64,000 nt of DNA from Mesorhizobium sp. WSM4311 (GTDB taxonomy: Bacteria > Pseudomonadota > Alphaproteobacteria > Rhizobiales > Rhizobiaceae). Below are positions 6,970-16,097 of the stretch, piece by piece. Location of the stretch: contig NZ_NSFV01000004.1 of assembly GCF_002295115.1 (NCBI RefSeq), positions 372,001-436,000 of the forward strand, read 5' to 3'. Every line of letters starts with the position of its first letter. Positions within the stretch are counted from its first letter, which is position 1. The position numbers and the translations under genes are program-made. A model generated the notes under the pieces. That model saw only the letters and a program-made list of their open reading frames with translations, was not told the DNA's origin and did not search any database.

Positions 6970-7245
6970 CTAATGCAGGCTGCGCCGGGCGTTGCCCAGC
7001 TTCTCGCCTTCGGTCACGTCGGGCGCACTCAGCTTTCTCTCAGCTTCGCGCAGCCTGTCGGCTTGCGTCGGCGCACTCCTGGCGATCATGGCATAGACGA
7101 GGACGAAATAGCCGGCCTGGATGATACCGGCACAGATGATGACGCGCATCAGCGTCATGCCCAGCGAAGCGCCGCCAAGCCATGACCAGGCGACGACGAT
7201 TGCAAGAGCGAAAATCATCCCAACGATGAATTTTGGAAGCGACAT
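6970..7245 (-). CDS. SyrA-like small membrane protein (exopolysaccharide production repressor family)
   Basis: This 91-residue protein has two hydrophobic segments (about residues 4-22 and 30-50), joined by a short G/S-rich turn and followed by a charged cytoplasmic tail. The pattern SLPKFIVGMIFALAI matches the SyrA family (PF11089), small inner-membrane proteins of rhizobia that influence exo gene expression without binding DNA. An exoY-exoF pair lies next to it on the other strand, which supports a link to exopolysaccharide. ATG 7245 was chosen over a TTG two codons upstream. A second family member lies at 37523-37774. Confidence 0.7.
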   Translation of the reverse strand: MSLPKFIVGMIFALAIVVAWSWLGGASLGMTLMRVIICAGIIQAGYFVLVYAMIARSAPTQADRLREAERKLSAPDVTEGEKLGNARRSLH

Positions 7246-7845
7246 ACCCAACAGCCCATAAACCGGCCCGGGTTATATCAAACGATAGCCCCACCCGAGC
7301 GCCGTCCCTTGTCATGCGGGCTTGTAGAGGTGCCCGCTATCGGCCGGTTGCTTCCGGCCTTTCAACCTGTCGCCATTCTGACAGGTATAATTTGCAATTC
7401 TATTAAGGCGAGCAGAAGGCGGCAAGGGCAACCGCACATATTTTTGATTGAGCTTGCGCGATCGACTCTGGCATGCTGCAACGCACACCACCGCAATTCA
7501 CTCAACCTGCAGCCGCCGACCCGTTTCAGTACAATTCCCAATATTATGTAGTATTTTATGTTAATAGTCAGGAACTTTGCGCCTTCCTAAAGCTCTAATA
7601 TGTGCCATTCCGGGCCTGCGAGAACGCCTTGCCCCAGATTCGCCGCGAAAAGAGCCGCATTTTTTTACGCTTGCCCATTTATTGTCACAATTGTGCTAAA
7701 CATCCTGAAAAATGTGCATCGCTAGCTTATTATTTAGTCAATTCATGACGTGACTATTTCAGTGGGCCGGGAAATTGTGTGTTGCGCTGCAACATTTTTT
7801 TGGTATCGTGTGGTGAACCATTCGTTCAACGCATGGAGTTTCCGC
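7246..7845. promoter_or_regulatory. AT-rich regulatory region upstream of exoY
   Basis: About 600 bases without a convincing gene, AT-rich between roughly 7370 and 7840. It holds a perfect 10-bp palindrome, CACAATTGTG (7686-7695), and several TTTTTT and TATAAT-like stretches. It should contain the promoters of the SyrA-like gene and exoY. In rhizobia exo promoters are controlled by MucR/Ros-type repressors that favour AT-rich DNA, so binding here is plausible but inferred. Confidence 0.5.
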
Positions 7846-8523
7846 ATGAGGGATATTGCCAAGTCGGCCACGGCGGGCTTTTCGCAGGCTGACACCGATT
7901 TTCCGCCGCCTATCGGCGGCCTCATCAAGCGCAGCTTCGATATTGTCGGTTCACTGGTTGGTCTGATCGCGCTCAGCCCGCTGTTCATCATGGTAGCGCT
8001 GCTGGTCAAATTTTCCGACGGTGGATCGATTTTCTACGGCCATCGGCGAATCGGGCGCGGCGGACGGATTTTTCCGTGCCTGAAGTTCCGCACCATGGTT
8101 CCGGACGGTGACAAGGTGCTGGCCGCCTATCTCGCCACCAATCCGGAGGCCAATGCGGAATGGATAGCGACCCGCAAGCTGAAGAACGATCCGCGCGTCA
8201 CCCGTGTCGGCGCGGTGTTGCGGAAGCTCAGCCTCGACGAGTTGCCGCAGATCATCAACATTCTGCAGGGCGATATGAGCCTTGTCGGGCCTCGCCCGGT
8301 GGTGCGCGACGAGCTGGAAATCTACGGCAGCGCCGCCGTCTACTATCTGAAGTCGCGGCCCGGCCTGACCGGCCTGTGGCAGGTCAGCGGCCGCAACGAC
8401 GTCTCCTACGACAGCCGCGTCGCCTTCGACCGCCACTATGTCGAGAACTGGTCGCTGTTCGGCGACGTGCGCATCATCATCAAGACCGTGCCGGCCGTCT
8501 GGATGTCACGCGGCTCCTACTGA
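7846..8523 (+). CDS. exoY: Undecaprenyl-phosphate galactose phosphotransferase ExoY
   Basis: This 225-residue bacterial sugar transferase transfers a sugar-1-phosphate (galactose-1-P in ExoY) to undecaprenyl phosphate, priming exopolysaccharide repeat-unit synthesis at the inner membrane. One N-terminal hydrophobic segment ([19 protein letters not shown]) is followed by the catalytic domain with [35 protein letters not shown] and [12 protein letters not shown]. The SRGSY C-terminus and length match Sinorhizobium ExoY. The start has GGAG 7 nt upstream; a longer in-frame extension exists but lacks support. exoF follows in the same direction. Confidence 0.9.
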   Translation: MRDIAKSATAGFSQADTDFPPPIGGLIKRSFDIVGSLVGLIALSPLFIMVALLVKFSDGGSIFYGHRRIGRGGRIFPCLKFRTMVPDGDKVLAAYLATNPEANAEWIATRKLKNDPRVTRVGAVLRKLSLDELPQIINILQGDMSLVGPRPVVRDELEIYGSAAVYYLKSRPGLTGLWQVSGRNDVSYDSRVAFDRHYVENWSLFGDVRIIIKTVPAVWMSRGSY

Positions 8524-8595
8524 CCGGACGCCGGGACCAGGCATCCGGCGGCAAGCTCATCGGGCGATGGGGCTAAAACGGATCGGAACGTTCAG

Positions 8596-9867
8596 TTGAA
8601 AAAAGACATGTTCGAAGCTTTTGGCAGCGGCCGCTTTTCCGGCCGCTCTCGGCTTATGGCCACCTGCCTTGCGATGTCGCTCGCTTTTCTTCCCCAGGTC
8701 GCCATCTCAGGCGAATACCAGCTCGGCTCGCAGGACAAACTCAACATCCGTATAGCCGAATGGCAGACCGTCGAAGGCACGTTCCGCGACTGGTCGGCGG
8801 TGAACGGCGAATACACGATCGGCCCGGCCGGCACGCTGTCGGTGCCTTTCGTCGGCGAGTTGCCGGCGGCCGGCAAGACCACGGCGGAAGTCGCGGCGGC
8901 AATCGGCGAGGCACTGCAGCACAAGCTCGCTCTGTCGGACAAGCCCGAGGCCTCGGTCGAGATGGCGCAGTTCCGGCCCTTCTATATTTCGGGCGAAGTG
9001 CAGAATCCCGGCCAGTTTCCTTTTGTGCCCGAACTGACGGTGCTGAAAGCGATCAGCGTCGCCGGCGGCATCAGGCGCAGCGCCGATTACGGTCCCCAGC
9101 TCGGCAAGGACCTGGTCACCGCCAAGGGCAATTTCGATATCTCCGACGACCAGCGCGTCCGGCTGCTCGTCAGGCGCGCCCGCATCGATGCCGATCTGGC
9201 CGGCAAGGCAAGTTTCGAAGCGCCCAAAGAGGTCGAGGGCGATCCGCGGCTGCCGACCATCGTCGCCGACGAAATGACGATCCTGACCGCAGATCAGAAG
9301 GCGCTGAAGCTGAAGCTCGAGGCGCTCGACGATCTCAAGAGTGTCCTTCAGTCCGAAATCGAATCACTGCAGAAGAAGATCGTCAACCAGCAGAAGCAGG
9401 TCGACCTGGCGCAGCAGCAGCTCACCAGTATCGGTCCGCTGGCGCAGAAGGGACTGGTCGCCAATGCGCGGCTGCTGGATTCGCAGCAGTCCGTCACCGA
9501 CCTGCAGGGCAAGATCCTCGACTACGAGACGGCCATCCTCACCGCCAAGCAGTCGATCAGCAAGGCGACGCAGGATGCCATCGATGCCCAGAACACGTTG
9601 AGCTCGAGCCTCGCCGCCGACCGGCAGCAGACCGAAGCCGACCTGAACGAGGCCGCGCTGAAGGTGAACATGCAGAAAGGCCTGATAGCCCAGGCCAGCG
9701 ATCCCGCGACGACGGCCGCCATCACCAATGGCCAGCAGCCTACCCTGCTTTATTCGCTGGTGCGCAATGTCGACGGCAAGACCAGCGAAATCGCGGCCAA
9801 GGAAGAAACACCGGTGCTGCCCGGCGACGTGATCAAGGTCAAGCTGGCACCGCTGGCCAGCCAATAG
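8596..9867 (+). CDS. exoF: Exopolysaccharide export/assembly protein ExoF
   Basis: This 423-residue exported protein has a signal segment (about residues 17-38, ending near AISGEYQLG) followed by a Wza-like polysaccharide-export domain (YQLGSQDKLNIRI, GEYTIGPAGTLSVPFVGELPAAG). A SLBB-type segment follows (FYISGEVQNPGQFPFVPELTVLKAISVAGG), and then long coiled-coil helices (about residues 230-360, QQKQVDLAQQQL). This layout matches rhizobial ExoF, which acts with ExoQ and ExoP-type proteins in polymer export. The start is taken as TTG with ATG 12 nt downstream as alternative. A strong terminator follows. Confidence 0.85.
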   Translation: MKKDMFEAFGSGRFSGRSRLMATCLAMSLAFLPQVAISGEYQLGSQDKLNIRIAEWQTVEGTFRDWSAVNGEYTIGPAGTLSVPFVGELPAAGKTTAEVAAAIGEALQHKLALSDKPEASVEMAQFRPFYISGEVQNPGQFPFVPELTVLKAISVAGGIRRSADYGPQLGKDLVTAKGNFDISDDQRVRLLVRRARIDADLAGKASFEAPKEVEGDPRLPTIVADEMTILTADQKALKLKLEALDDLKSVLQSEIESLQKKIVNQQKQVDLAQQQLTSIGPLAQKGLVANARLLDSQQSVTDLQGKILDYETAILTAKQSISKATQDAIDAQNTLSSSLAADRQQTEADLNEAALKVNMQKGLIAQASDPATTAAITNGQQPTLLYSLVRNVDGKTSEIAAKEETPVLPGDVIKVKLAPLASQ

Positions 9868-9920
9868 GTCGCGGACTTCGGCGCGATCCAGCCGCTCCGT
9901 TCCATCGCACAACGAGTTCC

Positions 9921-9954
9921 AACCTCCACCAGGCCCGTCTGGTGGAGGTTTTGC
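9921..9954 (+). terminator. Rho-independent terminator after exoF
   Basis: AACCTCCACCAG (9921-9932) pairs perfectly with CTGGTGGAGGTT (9939-9950) around a 6-nt loop and is followed by T residues. It ends the exoY-exoF transcript. Confidence 0.85.
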
Positions 9955-9991
9955 CATGATGAGCGATCCAGGCCGCGAAATGATAGAGCGT

Positions 9992-10086
9992 TTCACCGTT
10001 TCACGGAAACGGCGAGCCGTTCCATCTCTTTGTTCCGACGCAATTCCCAAGGGAAACCGCCACGCGCTTTTCCCGGAATTGCTCCA
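9992..10086 (+). repeat. Dispersed intergenic repeat type 1, copy 1
   Basis: About 95 bp, sharing TTCACCGTTTCACGGAAAC at its start, CTCTTTGTT in the middle and a GGAATT-CTC end with 11654-11749, in the same orientation. It includes small inverted repeats (CCGTTTC/GAAACGG). No coding function is seen. The two copies flank the exoQ-like gene. Confidence 0.8.
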
Positions 10087-10161
10087 GAGCGCGCCGCCTC
10101 GAAGGACGGGAATGTCTCGTTGCCGCAAGGCGCTATGCGCCTTTGGGCAACGTGGATGGGC

Positions 10162-11478
10162 TCATGATGGATCGGCTGCGGCCGGACGGCCGACATGCCG
10201 GGGCCAGGCCGGCTCGCCCCTTGCCGCCGCATCCGCCGGCTCGAAGGCCGGCGACCAGCGCGTGCGGGTGACTGGCAGCCGTGCCAGCTTGAAGTAGCTG
10301 AAATACATCAGGAAGGAGCCCATAATGTAGGGGTTGAGGACCTCGACCTCGACGAAGGAGCGGATGAGCAGCAACACCATCACGCCGAACAGCACCACCG
10401 ATTCGGCCTGCCATGCCTTGAAAATCACCGTCGAGACATGGCCGTAGAGCGTTCGCAGCATGATCAGCGAGATCATCACCGCACCGGTAAAGCCGAGTTC
10501 GACAAGCGCCTCGACATAGGTGTTGTGGAAATGGAAGCCGGTGCGGGTGGTGATGTAGAATTCATTCCACAGCCGCTCGGCCTCGGCAAAGCCCTGCACC
10601 CAATAGGCGGCATAGCCGACGCCGAGGATCGGCGAGCGCTGCGCGGCGTTCCAGCCCTGCTCCCACAGATAGGTCCGCCCGGTGAGCGTCGAATCCTTGC
10701 CGAAGAGGCCAAGCACGAAGTCCATGAGCCCGAGATTGAGGGCCACAACGGCCACCACCACGATCAGGCCGGCGCCGACCAGGAAGATCACCCGGCGATA
10801 GCGCCGTGACAAAAGCTTGGTCATGGCAAGAAGCGCGATCAGCGCCAGGACCGCCGGTATCGAGGCCATCGACGTGGCGGAATGCGAAATGACCAGCAGG
10901 TAGGCCGACAACAGCACGACAGGCACGGTCAGGATGAAACTCAGCCGGCCACGCCGCAGGAAAGCGAGGAACACCACGGAGAAATAGATGCCGAGCGAGC
11001 CGACGAAGCCGATCTGGTTCTTGGAGGCAAAAGCGCCGACGAAATTGTAGGTGCCGTCAAGGACGTCCTCGGAATAGGCCCCGACCTTGAGCGAATAGAG
11101 CATGACGAAGAAAATCCCGACCAGGGCGCCGAGCGTCAGGGTGCGCACGCTGACGGTGCGCGCCGCGACATAGGCACAGGCGATGTGGGACAGGTACTGG
11201 ACCGCCGTTCTGGCGGTGACGCCGGGCGCCTGCGACCAGAAGATGGAAAAACAGATATAGGCCGCGAACAGCAGCGGCAGCCAGGCGCTGGAGAGCTGGC
11301 GCAGGAAGCGCCGGTAGTCGACCAGGACGAGCGGAAGCCAGACGGCGTAGTAGGCCAGGATCAGCACCTGGCCGAAAATGACGGAATAGGAGAACGCCCA
11401 GATCGAAACGGCAACGGCAAAAGCGCCGTAGACCGAGTTCTTCTCGGGATCGACCAGCAGGGACTTTGGAATTTTCAT
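10162..11478 (-). CDS. exoQ: ExoQ-like polysaccharide polymerase (O-antigen ligase/Wzy family)
   Basis: This polytopic inner-membrane protein of 438 residues has about ten or more hydrophobic segments and a large periplasmic loop containing STLTGRTYLWEQGW and HFHNTYVEALVELG. These motifs are characteristic of the Wzy_C/O-antigen ligase superfamily. ExoQ in Sinorhizobium polymerises succinoglycan repeat units into the high-molecular-weight form. Proximity to exoY and exoF supports this assignment, although the gene is on the opposite strand. ATG 11478 (MKIPKSLLVDPEKN) is preferred; an upstream ATG would add a 21-residue non-conserved extension. It is flanked on both sides by copies of a 95-bp repeat. 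Confidence 0.78.
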   Translation of the reverse strand: MKIPKSLLVDPEKNSVYGAFAVAVSIWAFSYSVIFGQVLILAYYAVWLPLVLVDYRRFLRQLSSAWLPLLFAAYICFSIFWSQAPGVTARTAVQYLSHIACAYVAARTVSVRTLTLGALVGIFFVMLYSLKVGAYSEDVLDGTYNFVGAFASKNQIGFVGSLGIYFSVVFLAFLRRGRLSFILTVPVVLLSAYLLVISHSATSMASIPAVLALIALLAMTKLLSRRYRRVIFLVGAGLIVVVAVVALNLGLMDFVLGLFGKDSTLTGRTYLWEQGWNAAQRSPILGVGYAAYWVQGFAEAERLWNEFYITTRTGFHFHNTYVEALVELGFTGAVMISLIMLRTLYGHVSTVIFKAWQAESVVLFGVMVLLLIRSFVEVEVLNPYIMGSFLMYFSYFKLARLPVTRTRWSPAFEPADAAARGEPAWPRHVGRPAAADPS

Positions 11479-11813
11479 CTCAGAGTCCGGTCGGAGCGGC
11501 CCAAGACCAGCAAATCCGGCAGGCGGCAGGCCAGCCGGCATATCCGCAAAGAGGGGCGTGCAATAAACGGCATCTCCATTGTGCAGTGCAATATAACCTA
11601 TGGCACCGCATGCTCAATGGCAAATCCGGTCACCTTGTCTTACATCAGGGCAGTTCACCGTTTCACGGAAACCGCGAACCGCTCTAACTCTTTGTTTTGA
11701 CGCTATTCCGGACGGAAAACCGTTCACACTTTTCCTGGAATTACTCTAGCGGACGGCGAGAGGGCAGCCGGTGGCCCCGCCCGCGACAGCCGCCTGCATC
11801 AGCAACAAGAACG
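11479..11813. other. Intergenic region upstream of exoQ containing a repeat
   Basis: It holds the exoQ-like promoter region and, in its second half, repeat type 1 copy 2. No gene is seen. Confidence 0.5.
11654..11749 (+). repeat. Dispersed intergenic repeat type 1, copy 2
   Basis: About 96 bp, same orientation and same conserved blocks as the copy at 9992-10086 (TTCACCGTTTCACGGAAAC, CTCTTTGTT, GGAATT-CTC). The overall identity looks high with scattered substitutions. Confidence 0.8.
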
Positions 11814-12077
11814 CTACCACAGCGCTCCGCCGGTGATCTGGATGTTTTCCATGGCGATGCCCTTGGCCAGATCCGAGCACAGGAACACCGCCAGTGCGGC
11901 GATCTTCTGCGGCTGCAGCATGCTCTGCTGCGGGTTGCCCCTGGCGATCTCGGCCGTCGCTTGCTGCGCCGTGCGCCTCTTGCCCTCGCGCTCGACGACC
12001 TGCGTCACGTTGCGGCGCATCAGTTCGGTCTCGACCCAGGTCGGGCCGATCATGACGCAGGTGACGCCATGCGCCAC
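11814..12077 (-). pseudogene. Truncated short-chain dehydrogenase/reductase, C-terminal remnant
   Basis: An 87-codon open frame carries only the C-terminal third of an SDR: HGVTCVMIGPTWVETELM corresponds to the region after the catalytic Tyr-Lys, and KIAALAVFLCSDLAKGI with the final ITGGALW is the family C-terminus. The Rossmann TGxxxGIG motif and the YxxxK active site are missing. The sequence upstream on that strand does not continue the homology. It lies next to the repeat copy and to an intact SDR gene, suggesting deletion at a rearrangement point. Confidence 0.6.
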
Positions 12078-12246
12078 CCCTCCGGCGAAAGCTCGACATC
12101 ACCACCGAGCGGGAGCTGTTTTTGCAGTTCTTTCAGCACCGATAGCGCCCCTGCTGGCCTACCAATATCCCGTTGGGCGAGCCCGATCCCGCCTTGAACT
12201 TGGTTGCCGTTGACTTCACATTCGCCACCGATTGGGAGGAAGATAT

Positions 12247-12996
12247 ATGTTGAACTTCGCGGGACGCTTCGCTGGCCGGTCAGCCGTCATCACCGGCGGA
12301 GCCTCGGGCATCGGCCTGGCGGTCGCACAACGGATCGTCGAGGAAGGCGGGCGCGTCTGCGTCTGGGACCGTGATCCGGCCCAGATCGAACAGGCGAAAA
12401 CTCTCATCCCTGGCCTGCATGGTGTCGCCATTGACGTCGCCGATGCCGCCGGCGTCGAAGGCGCCGCCGCAAGGACGATCGAAGCGCTTGGCGGCGTCGA
12501 CATTCTGGTGACCAGCGCGGCCATCACCGGACCGAACATGACAACCTGGGCCTATTCGACCGAGGATTGGCAGAAGGTCATCGACATCAACATCAACGGC
12601 GTCTTCTACTGCAACAAGGCGCTGGTGCCGCACATGCTGGAACGCAATTATGGCCGCATCGTCAACATCGCCTCGATCGCCGGCAAGGAAGGCAATCCCA
12701 ACGCTTCCGCCTACAGCACGTCCAAAGCCGCCGTGATCGGGCTGACCAAGTCGCTCGGCAAGGAACTGGCCAAGACCAAGGTGACGGTGAATTGCGTGAC
12801 GCCGGCGGCTGTGCGCACAGCGATCTTCAAGCAGATGAAACAGGAGCACATCGACTTCATGCTGTCCAAGATTCCGATGGCGCGCTTTGGCGAGGTCGAG
12901 GAAGTGGCGGCGCTGATCTGCTGGATCGCCTCGGAAGAATGCTCGTTCACGACCGCCGCCGTCTTCGACGTTTCCGGTGGCCGCGCCACGTATTGA
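12247..12996 (+). CDS. Short-chain dehydrogenase/reductase (classical SDR)
   Basis: This 249-residue NAD(P)-dependent oxidoreductase has a TGGASGIG cofactor motif near residue 17, an NING active-site Asn segment, catalytic Ser in NIASIAG, YSTSK as the Tyr-x3-Lys pair, and a C-terminal VFDVSGGRATY. It is closest in feel to FabG-like sugar or polyol dehydrogenases; the substrate cannot be told from sequence. GGGAGGA ends 6 nt before ATG 12247, which decides this start over an upstream TTG. It may be cotranscribed with the glucanase-like gene downstream, 160 bp away. Confidence 0.8.
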   Translation: MLNFAGRFAGRSAVITGGASGIGLAVAQRIVEEGGRVCVWDRDPAQIEQAKTLIPGLHGVAIDVADAAGVEGAAARTIEALGGVDILVTSAAITGPNMTTWAYSTEDWQKVIDININGVFYCNKALVPHMLERNYGRIVNIASIAGKEGNPNASAYSTSKAAVIGLTKSLGKELAKTKVTVNCVTPAAVRTAIFKQMKQEHIDFMLSKIPMARFGEVEEVAALICWIASEECSFTTAAVFDVSGGRATY

Positions 12997-13157
12997 TCCG
13001 GGCCGGAACATCCCCACATTGGCCGGTGCAACTACAAATCCGCGTGACGAGGCAACGATCGGAACTGGACAGGCTTATAGTCGCTGACGTCTGTATTGGC
13101 GACAGAACAGGGTTTGAGGGAAAGCCATGACACGACGAGACAGTTTGGCGATGACCG

Positions 13158-14573
13158 ATGGCCGCCGTGCCGACGCCGGGAGATCGACAGGGCCCACGGC
13201 CATCGGGCTGGAGATTGCATCGCTTGCCTGAAGCAGAGCCCGCAGCGCTGTCCGATGACGAACTTCTGGACCGCTACCAGCGCGCGGCCTTCGGCTATTT
13301 CCTGGAGAATGTGAACCCCGACAACGGGCTGGTCGCCGATACATCGCGGCCGAATTCGCCGGCCAGCATCGCGGTCGTCGGTTTCGCCCTCTCCTGCTAT
13401 CCGATCGGCGTCGAACGCGGCTGGATGACGCGCTCGGCGGCGGTGGAGCTCACGCTTGCGGCGCTGCGTTTCTTCTCGGCCAGCCCGCAAAACGGTGGTG
13501 ATGGCGTCACCGGCCACAAGGGTTTCTACTACCACTTCCTCGACATGCGCACCGGGCTGCGCGTCTGGCGCTGCGAGCTGTCGATGGTGGACACCGCCTT
13601 GCTGATGGCCGGCATATTGGTGGCCGGCGCCTATTTCTCCGGCGGGAATGAGAAGGAGGCCGAAATCCGGCGACTGGCCGAAGCACTCTACCGGCGCGTC
13701 GACTGGCGCTGGGCGCAAGGCAGCAGCCCGACCTTGCGGCAAGGCTGGAAGCCGAAGAGCGGTTTTCTCCACTATGGCTGGGAAGGCTATAACGAGGCGA
13801 CCATCCTCTATGTGCTGTCGATGGCCTCGCCGGACAGCCCGACTTCCGACGACAGTTACGAAGCCTGGACGGCAACCTACCAGTGGGAAAACATCTACGG
13901 CCATGACGTGCTCTATGGCGGTCCGCTGTTCATGCATCAATTCTCGCATGCCTGGATCGATTTCGCCGGCATCCGCGACGCTTTCATGCGCGAGAAGAAC
14001 TCGGACTATTTCGAAAACAGCCGCCGCTCGACCTATCTCCACCGCGACTATGCCCGCCACAACCCCTATGGCTTCGACGGCTATGGCGAGAACCTTTGGG
14101 GCCTTTCGGCCGGAGACGGGCCGGGCGGCTTCCGCGCCAGTGTGGAGCGACGGAGGCACCGGTTTTCGGGTTATGCCGCGCGCGGTGCACCGTTCGGGCC
14201 GGATGACGGGACGATCGCGCCATGGTCCTATCCAGCGTCGCTGCCTTTCGCGCCTGACATCTGCCTGGCAGCCATGCGTCATCTCGGCGAGCGCTATCCG
14301 CAAGTGATCGACAATTTCCGCCTGCCGAGCGGCTTCAATCCGACCTTGGCCAACCGGCGAAAATTCGGCGGCAACGGCTGGGTGTCGGAAGGCCATTACG
14401 GGCTGGACCAGGGCATTGTGGTGATGATGATCGAGAACCACCGCTCGCGCCTGATCTGGGAGCTGATGCGCTCCAATCGGCACATCCGCCGCGGCCTGGA
14501 CAAAGCGGGTTTCACCGGCGGCTGGCTGGCACAGCCGGCAGGCTCCGCATCGGGAGTCTACGATGGCGCGTGA
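13158..14573 (+). CDS. GH144-like glucanase (Glycoamylase, PF10091 family)
   Basis: This 471-residue protein matches the alpha/alpha-barrel glycoamylase-like family that contains endo-beta-1,2-glucanases (GH144). Recognisable pieces include SIAVVGFALSCYPIGVERGW, HFLDMRTGLRVW, ELSMVDTALLMAG, GWEGYNEATILYVL, GGPLFMHQFSHAWID and YGLDQGIVVMMIENH. A role in trimming beta-glucan or another surface glucan is likely; rhizobia make cyclic beta-1,2-glucans. No clear signal peptide is visible with ATG 13158, and downstream TTG codons are other possible starts. It overlaps the next gene by 11 nt. Confidence 0.65.
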   Translation: MAAVPTPGDRQGPRPSGWRLHRLPEAEPAALSDDELLDRYQRAAFGYFLENVNPDNGLVADTSRPNSPASIAVVGFALSCYPIGVERGWMTRSAAVELTLAALRFFSASPQNGGDGVTGHKGFYYHFLDMRTGLRVWRCELSMVDTALLMAGILVAGAYFSGGNEKEAEIRRLAEALYRRVDWRWAQGSSPTLRQGWKPKSGFLHYGWEGYNEATILYVLSMASPDSPTSDDSYEAWTATYQWENIYGHDVLYGGPLFMHQFSHAWIDFAGIRDAFMREKNSDYFENSRRSTYLHRDYARHNPYGFDGYGENLWGLSAGDGPGGFRASVERRRHRFSGYAARGAPFGPDDGTIAPWSYPASLPFAPDICLAAMRHLGERYPQVIDNFRLPSGFNPTLANRRKFGGNGWVSEGHYGLDQGIVVMMIENHRSRLIWELMRSNRHIRRGLDKAGFTGGWLAQPAGSASGVYDGA

Positions 14574-16092
14574 ACAGACAAGGGCGGCCACCTTCCCTGT
14601 CGACCGCAACGACGTCGACCTGGTCCGAGGCGCGCATCCGCCTCACTGGAAGAACCCTACGCCCGACGGCCCCTACAATCTCGTCGTCATCGGCGCCGGA
14701 CCAGCCGGGCTGACCGCGGCGCGCGACGCCGCAAGCCTTGGCGCGAAAGTTGCGCTGATCGAGCGCGGGCTGATCGGCGGCGCCTGCATCAATGTCGGCG
14801 GCATCCCGTCGAAGTCGATCATCCGTACGGCCCGGCTCTATGCCGACATGCGCGATGCCGAGAATTTCGGCGGCGACACGCCGGCGCGTCTTCCGGTCGA
14901 CTTCGAACGGGCCATGATGCGGATGCGGCAGATCCGGCAGCGGCTCAGCCGTGCCGATTCGGCCGCTGCCATCACAGCCGAAGGCATCGACCTCTATTTC
15001 GGCGAAGCGCGCTTTGGCGGACCCGATACGGTGTTGGTCGCCGGCAAGACGCTGCATTTCAAGAAGGCCCTGGTCGCGACCGGCGCGCGTCCCAGCGGGC
15101 CGGCGATCCCTGGACTTGCCGAGGCCGGCTATCTCGACAATGAGAGCATGTTCAACCTCACGCGACGTCCCGAGCGGCTCCTGGTCATCGGCGGCGGGCC
15201 GCTTGGCTGCGAGACGGCGCAGGCCTTCTGCCTGCTCGGCGCGAAGGTCATCCTGGCGCAGAGCGATCCGATGTTCCTGCCCGGCGAGGAACGCGACGCC
15301 GCGCAGATCCTATCGGACGCGCTGGCGCGCGAGGGGGTGGAGGTACGCCTGAACACCGAGGTGGTGGCGGTGCGCGAGGAAGGCGGCAAGAAGCTCGCCG
15401 ACCTTCTGCGGGACGGCGACACGACAACGATCTCCGTCGACGAGATCATCACCGGCGTCGGCCGTTCGCCCAATGTCAGGGATCTCGGGCTGGAAGAGGC
15501 CGGGGTAGTGTATGACGCCAGCGGCATCAAGGTGGACGATCACCTCAGGACGACCAATCCGCACATCTACGCGGCGGGCGATGTGTGCCTGGAGTACAAG
15601 TTCACCCATACCGCCGAGGCAACGGCACGTATTGTCGTGCGCAATGCCCTGTTTCGCGGGCGCGAAAGGCTCAGTGACCTCGTCGTTCCCTGGTGCACCT
15701 ATACCGATCCGGAGATCGCCCATGTCGGGCTCTATCCAATCGAGGCGCGGCAGAACGGCATTCCGGTCAAGACCTATACGGTGCTGATGCATGACGTCGC
15801 CCGCGCCGTGATGGACGGCGAGGAGGAAGGGTTCGTCAAGATCCATGCCCGGGAGGGATCCGACCGCATCCTGGGGGCGACGGTCGTCGCGGCCCATGCC
15901 GGCGAGATGATCAATGCGGTGACGCTTGCCATAAGGTCCGGCATGGGATTGCAAGCCCTGGCCGACGTCATCCATCCCTTCCCGACGCAGGCACAAGGCA
16001 TCAAGATGGCGGGCGATGCCTACAGGCGAACCCGGTTCACCTCCTTGCGCAGGCGTCTGGCGGCGCGCTGGCTGGCCTGGTCGAGGCGATGA
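14563..16092 (+). CDS. Mercuric-reductase/lipoamide-dehydrogenase-like flavoprotein lacking one redox Cys
   Basis: This 509-residue class I pyridine nucleotide-disulfide oxidoreductase has an FAD GAGPAG motif near residue 44, an NAD(P) motif (VIGGGPLGCE), the second FAD motif YAAGDV and a dimerisation domain with HPFPTQAQ in place of the usual HPTxxE. The active-site motif normally CxNxGCxPSK reads CINVGGIPSK: Cys75 is kept but the partner is Gly80. A normal dithiol-disulfide cycle therefore looks impossible. The protein may be an NAD(P)H-quinone or other flavin oxidoreductase. It is translationally coupled to the glucanase-like gene. A strong hairpin follows. Confidence 0.75.
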   Translation: MAREQTRAATFPVDRNDVDLVRGAHPPHWKNPTPDGPYNLVVIGAGPAGLTAARDAASLGAKVALIERGLIGGACINVGGIPSKSIIRTARLYADMRDAENFGGDTPARLPVDFERAMMRMRQIRQRLSRADSAAAITAEGIDLYFGEARFGGPDTVLVAGKTLHFKKALVATGARPSGPAIPGLAEAGYLDNESMFNLTRRPERLLVIGGGPLGCETAQAFCLLGAKVILAQSDPMFLPGEERDAAQILSDALAREGVEVRLNTEVVAVREEGGKKLADLLRDGDTTTISVDEIITGVGRSPNVRDLGLEEAGVVYDASGIKVDDHLRTTNPHIYAAGDVCLEYKFTHTAEATARIVVRNALFRGRERLSDLVVPWCTYTDPEIAHVGLYPIEARQNGIPVKTYTVLMHDVARAVMDGEEEGFVKIHAREGSDRILGATVVAAHAGEMINAVTLAIRSGMGLQALADVIHPFPTQAQGIKMAGDAYRRTRFTSLRRRLAARWLAWSRR

Positions 16093-16097
16093 GCCTG

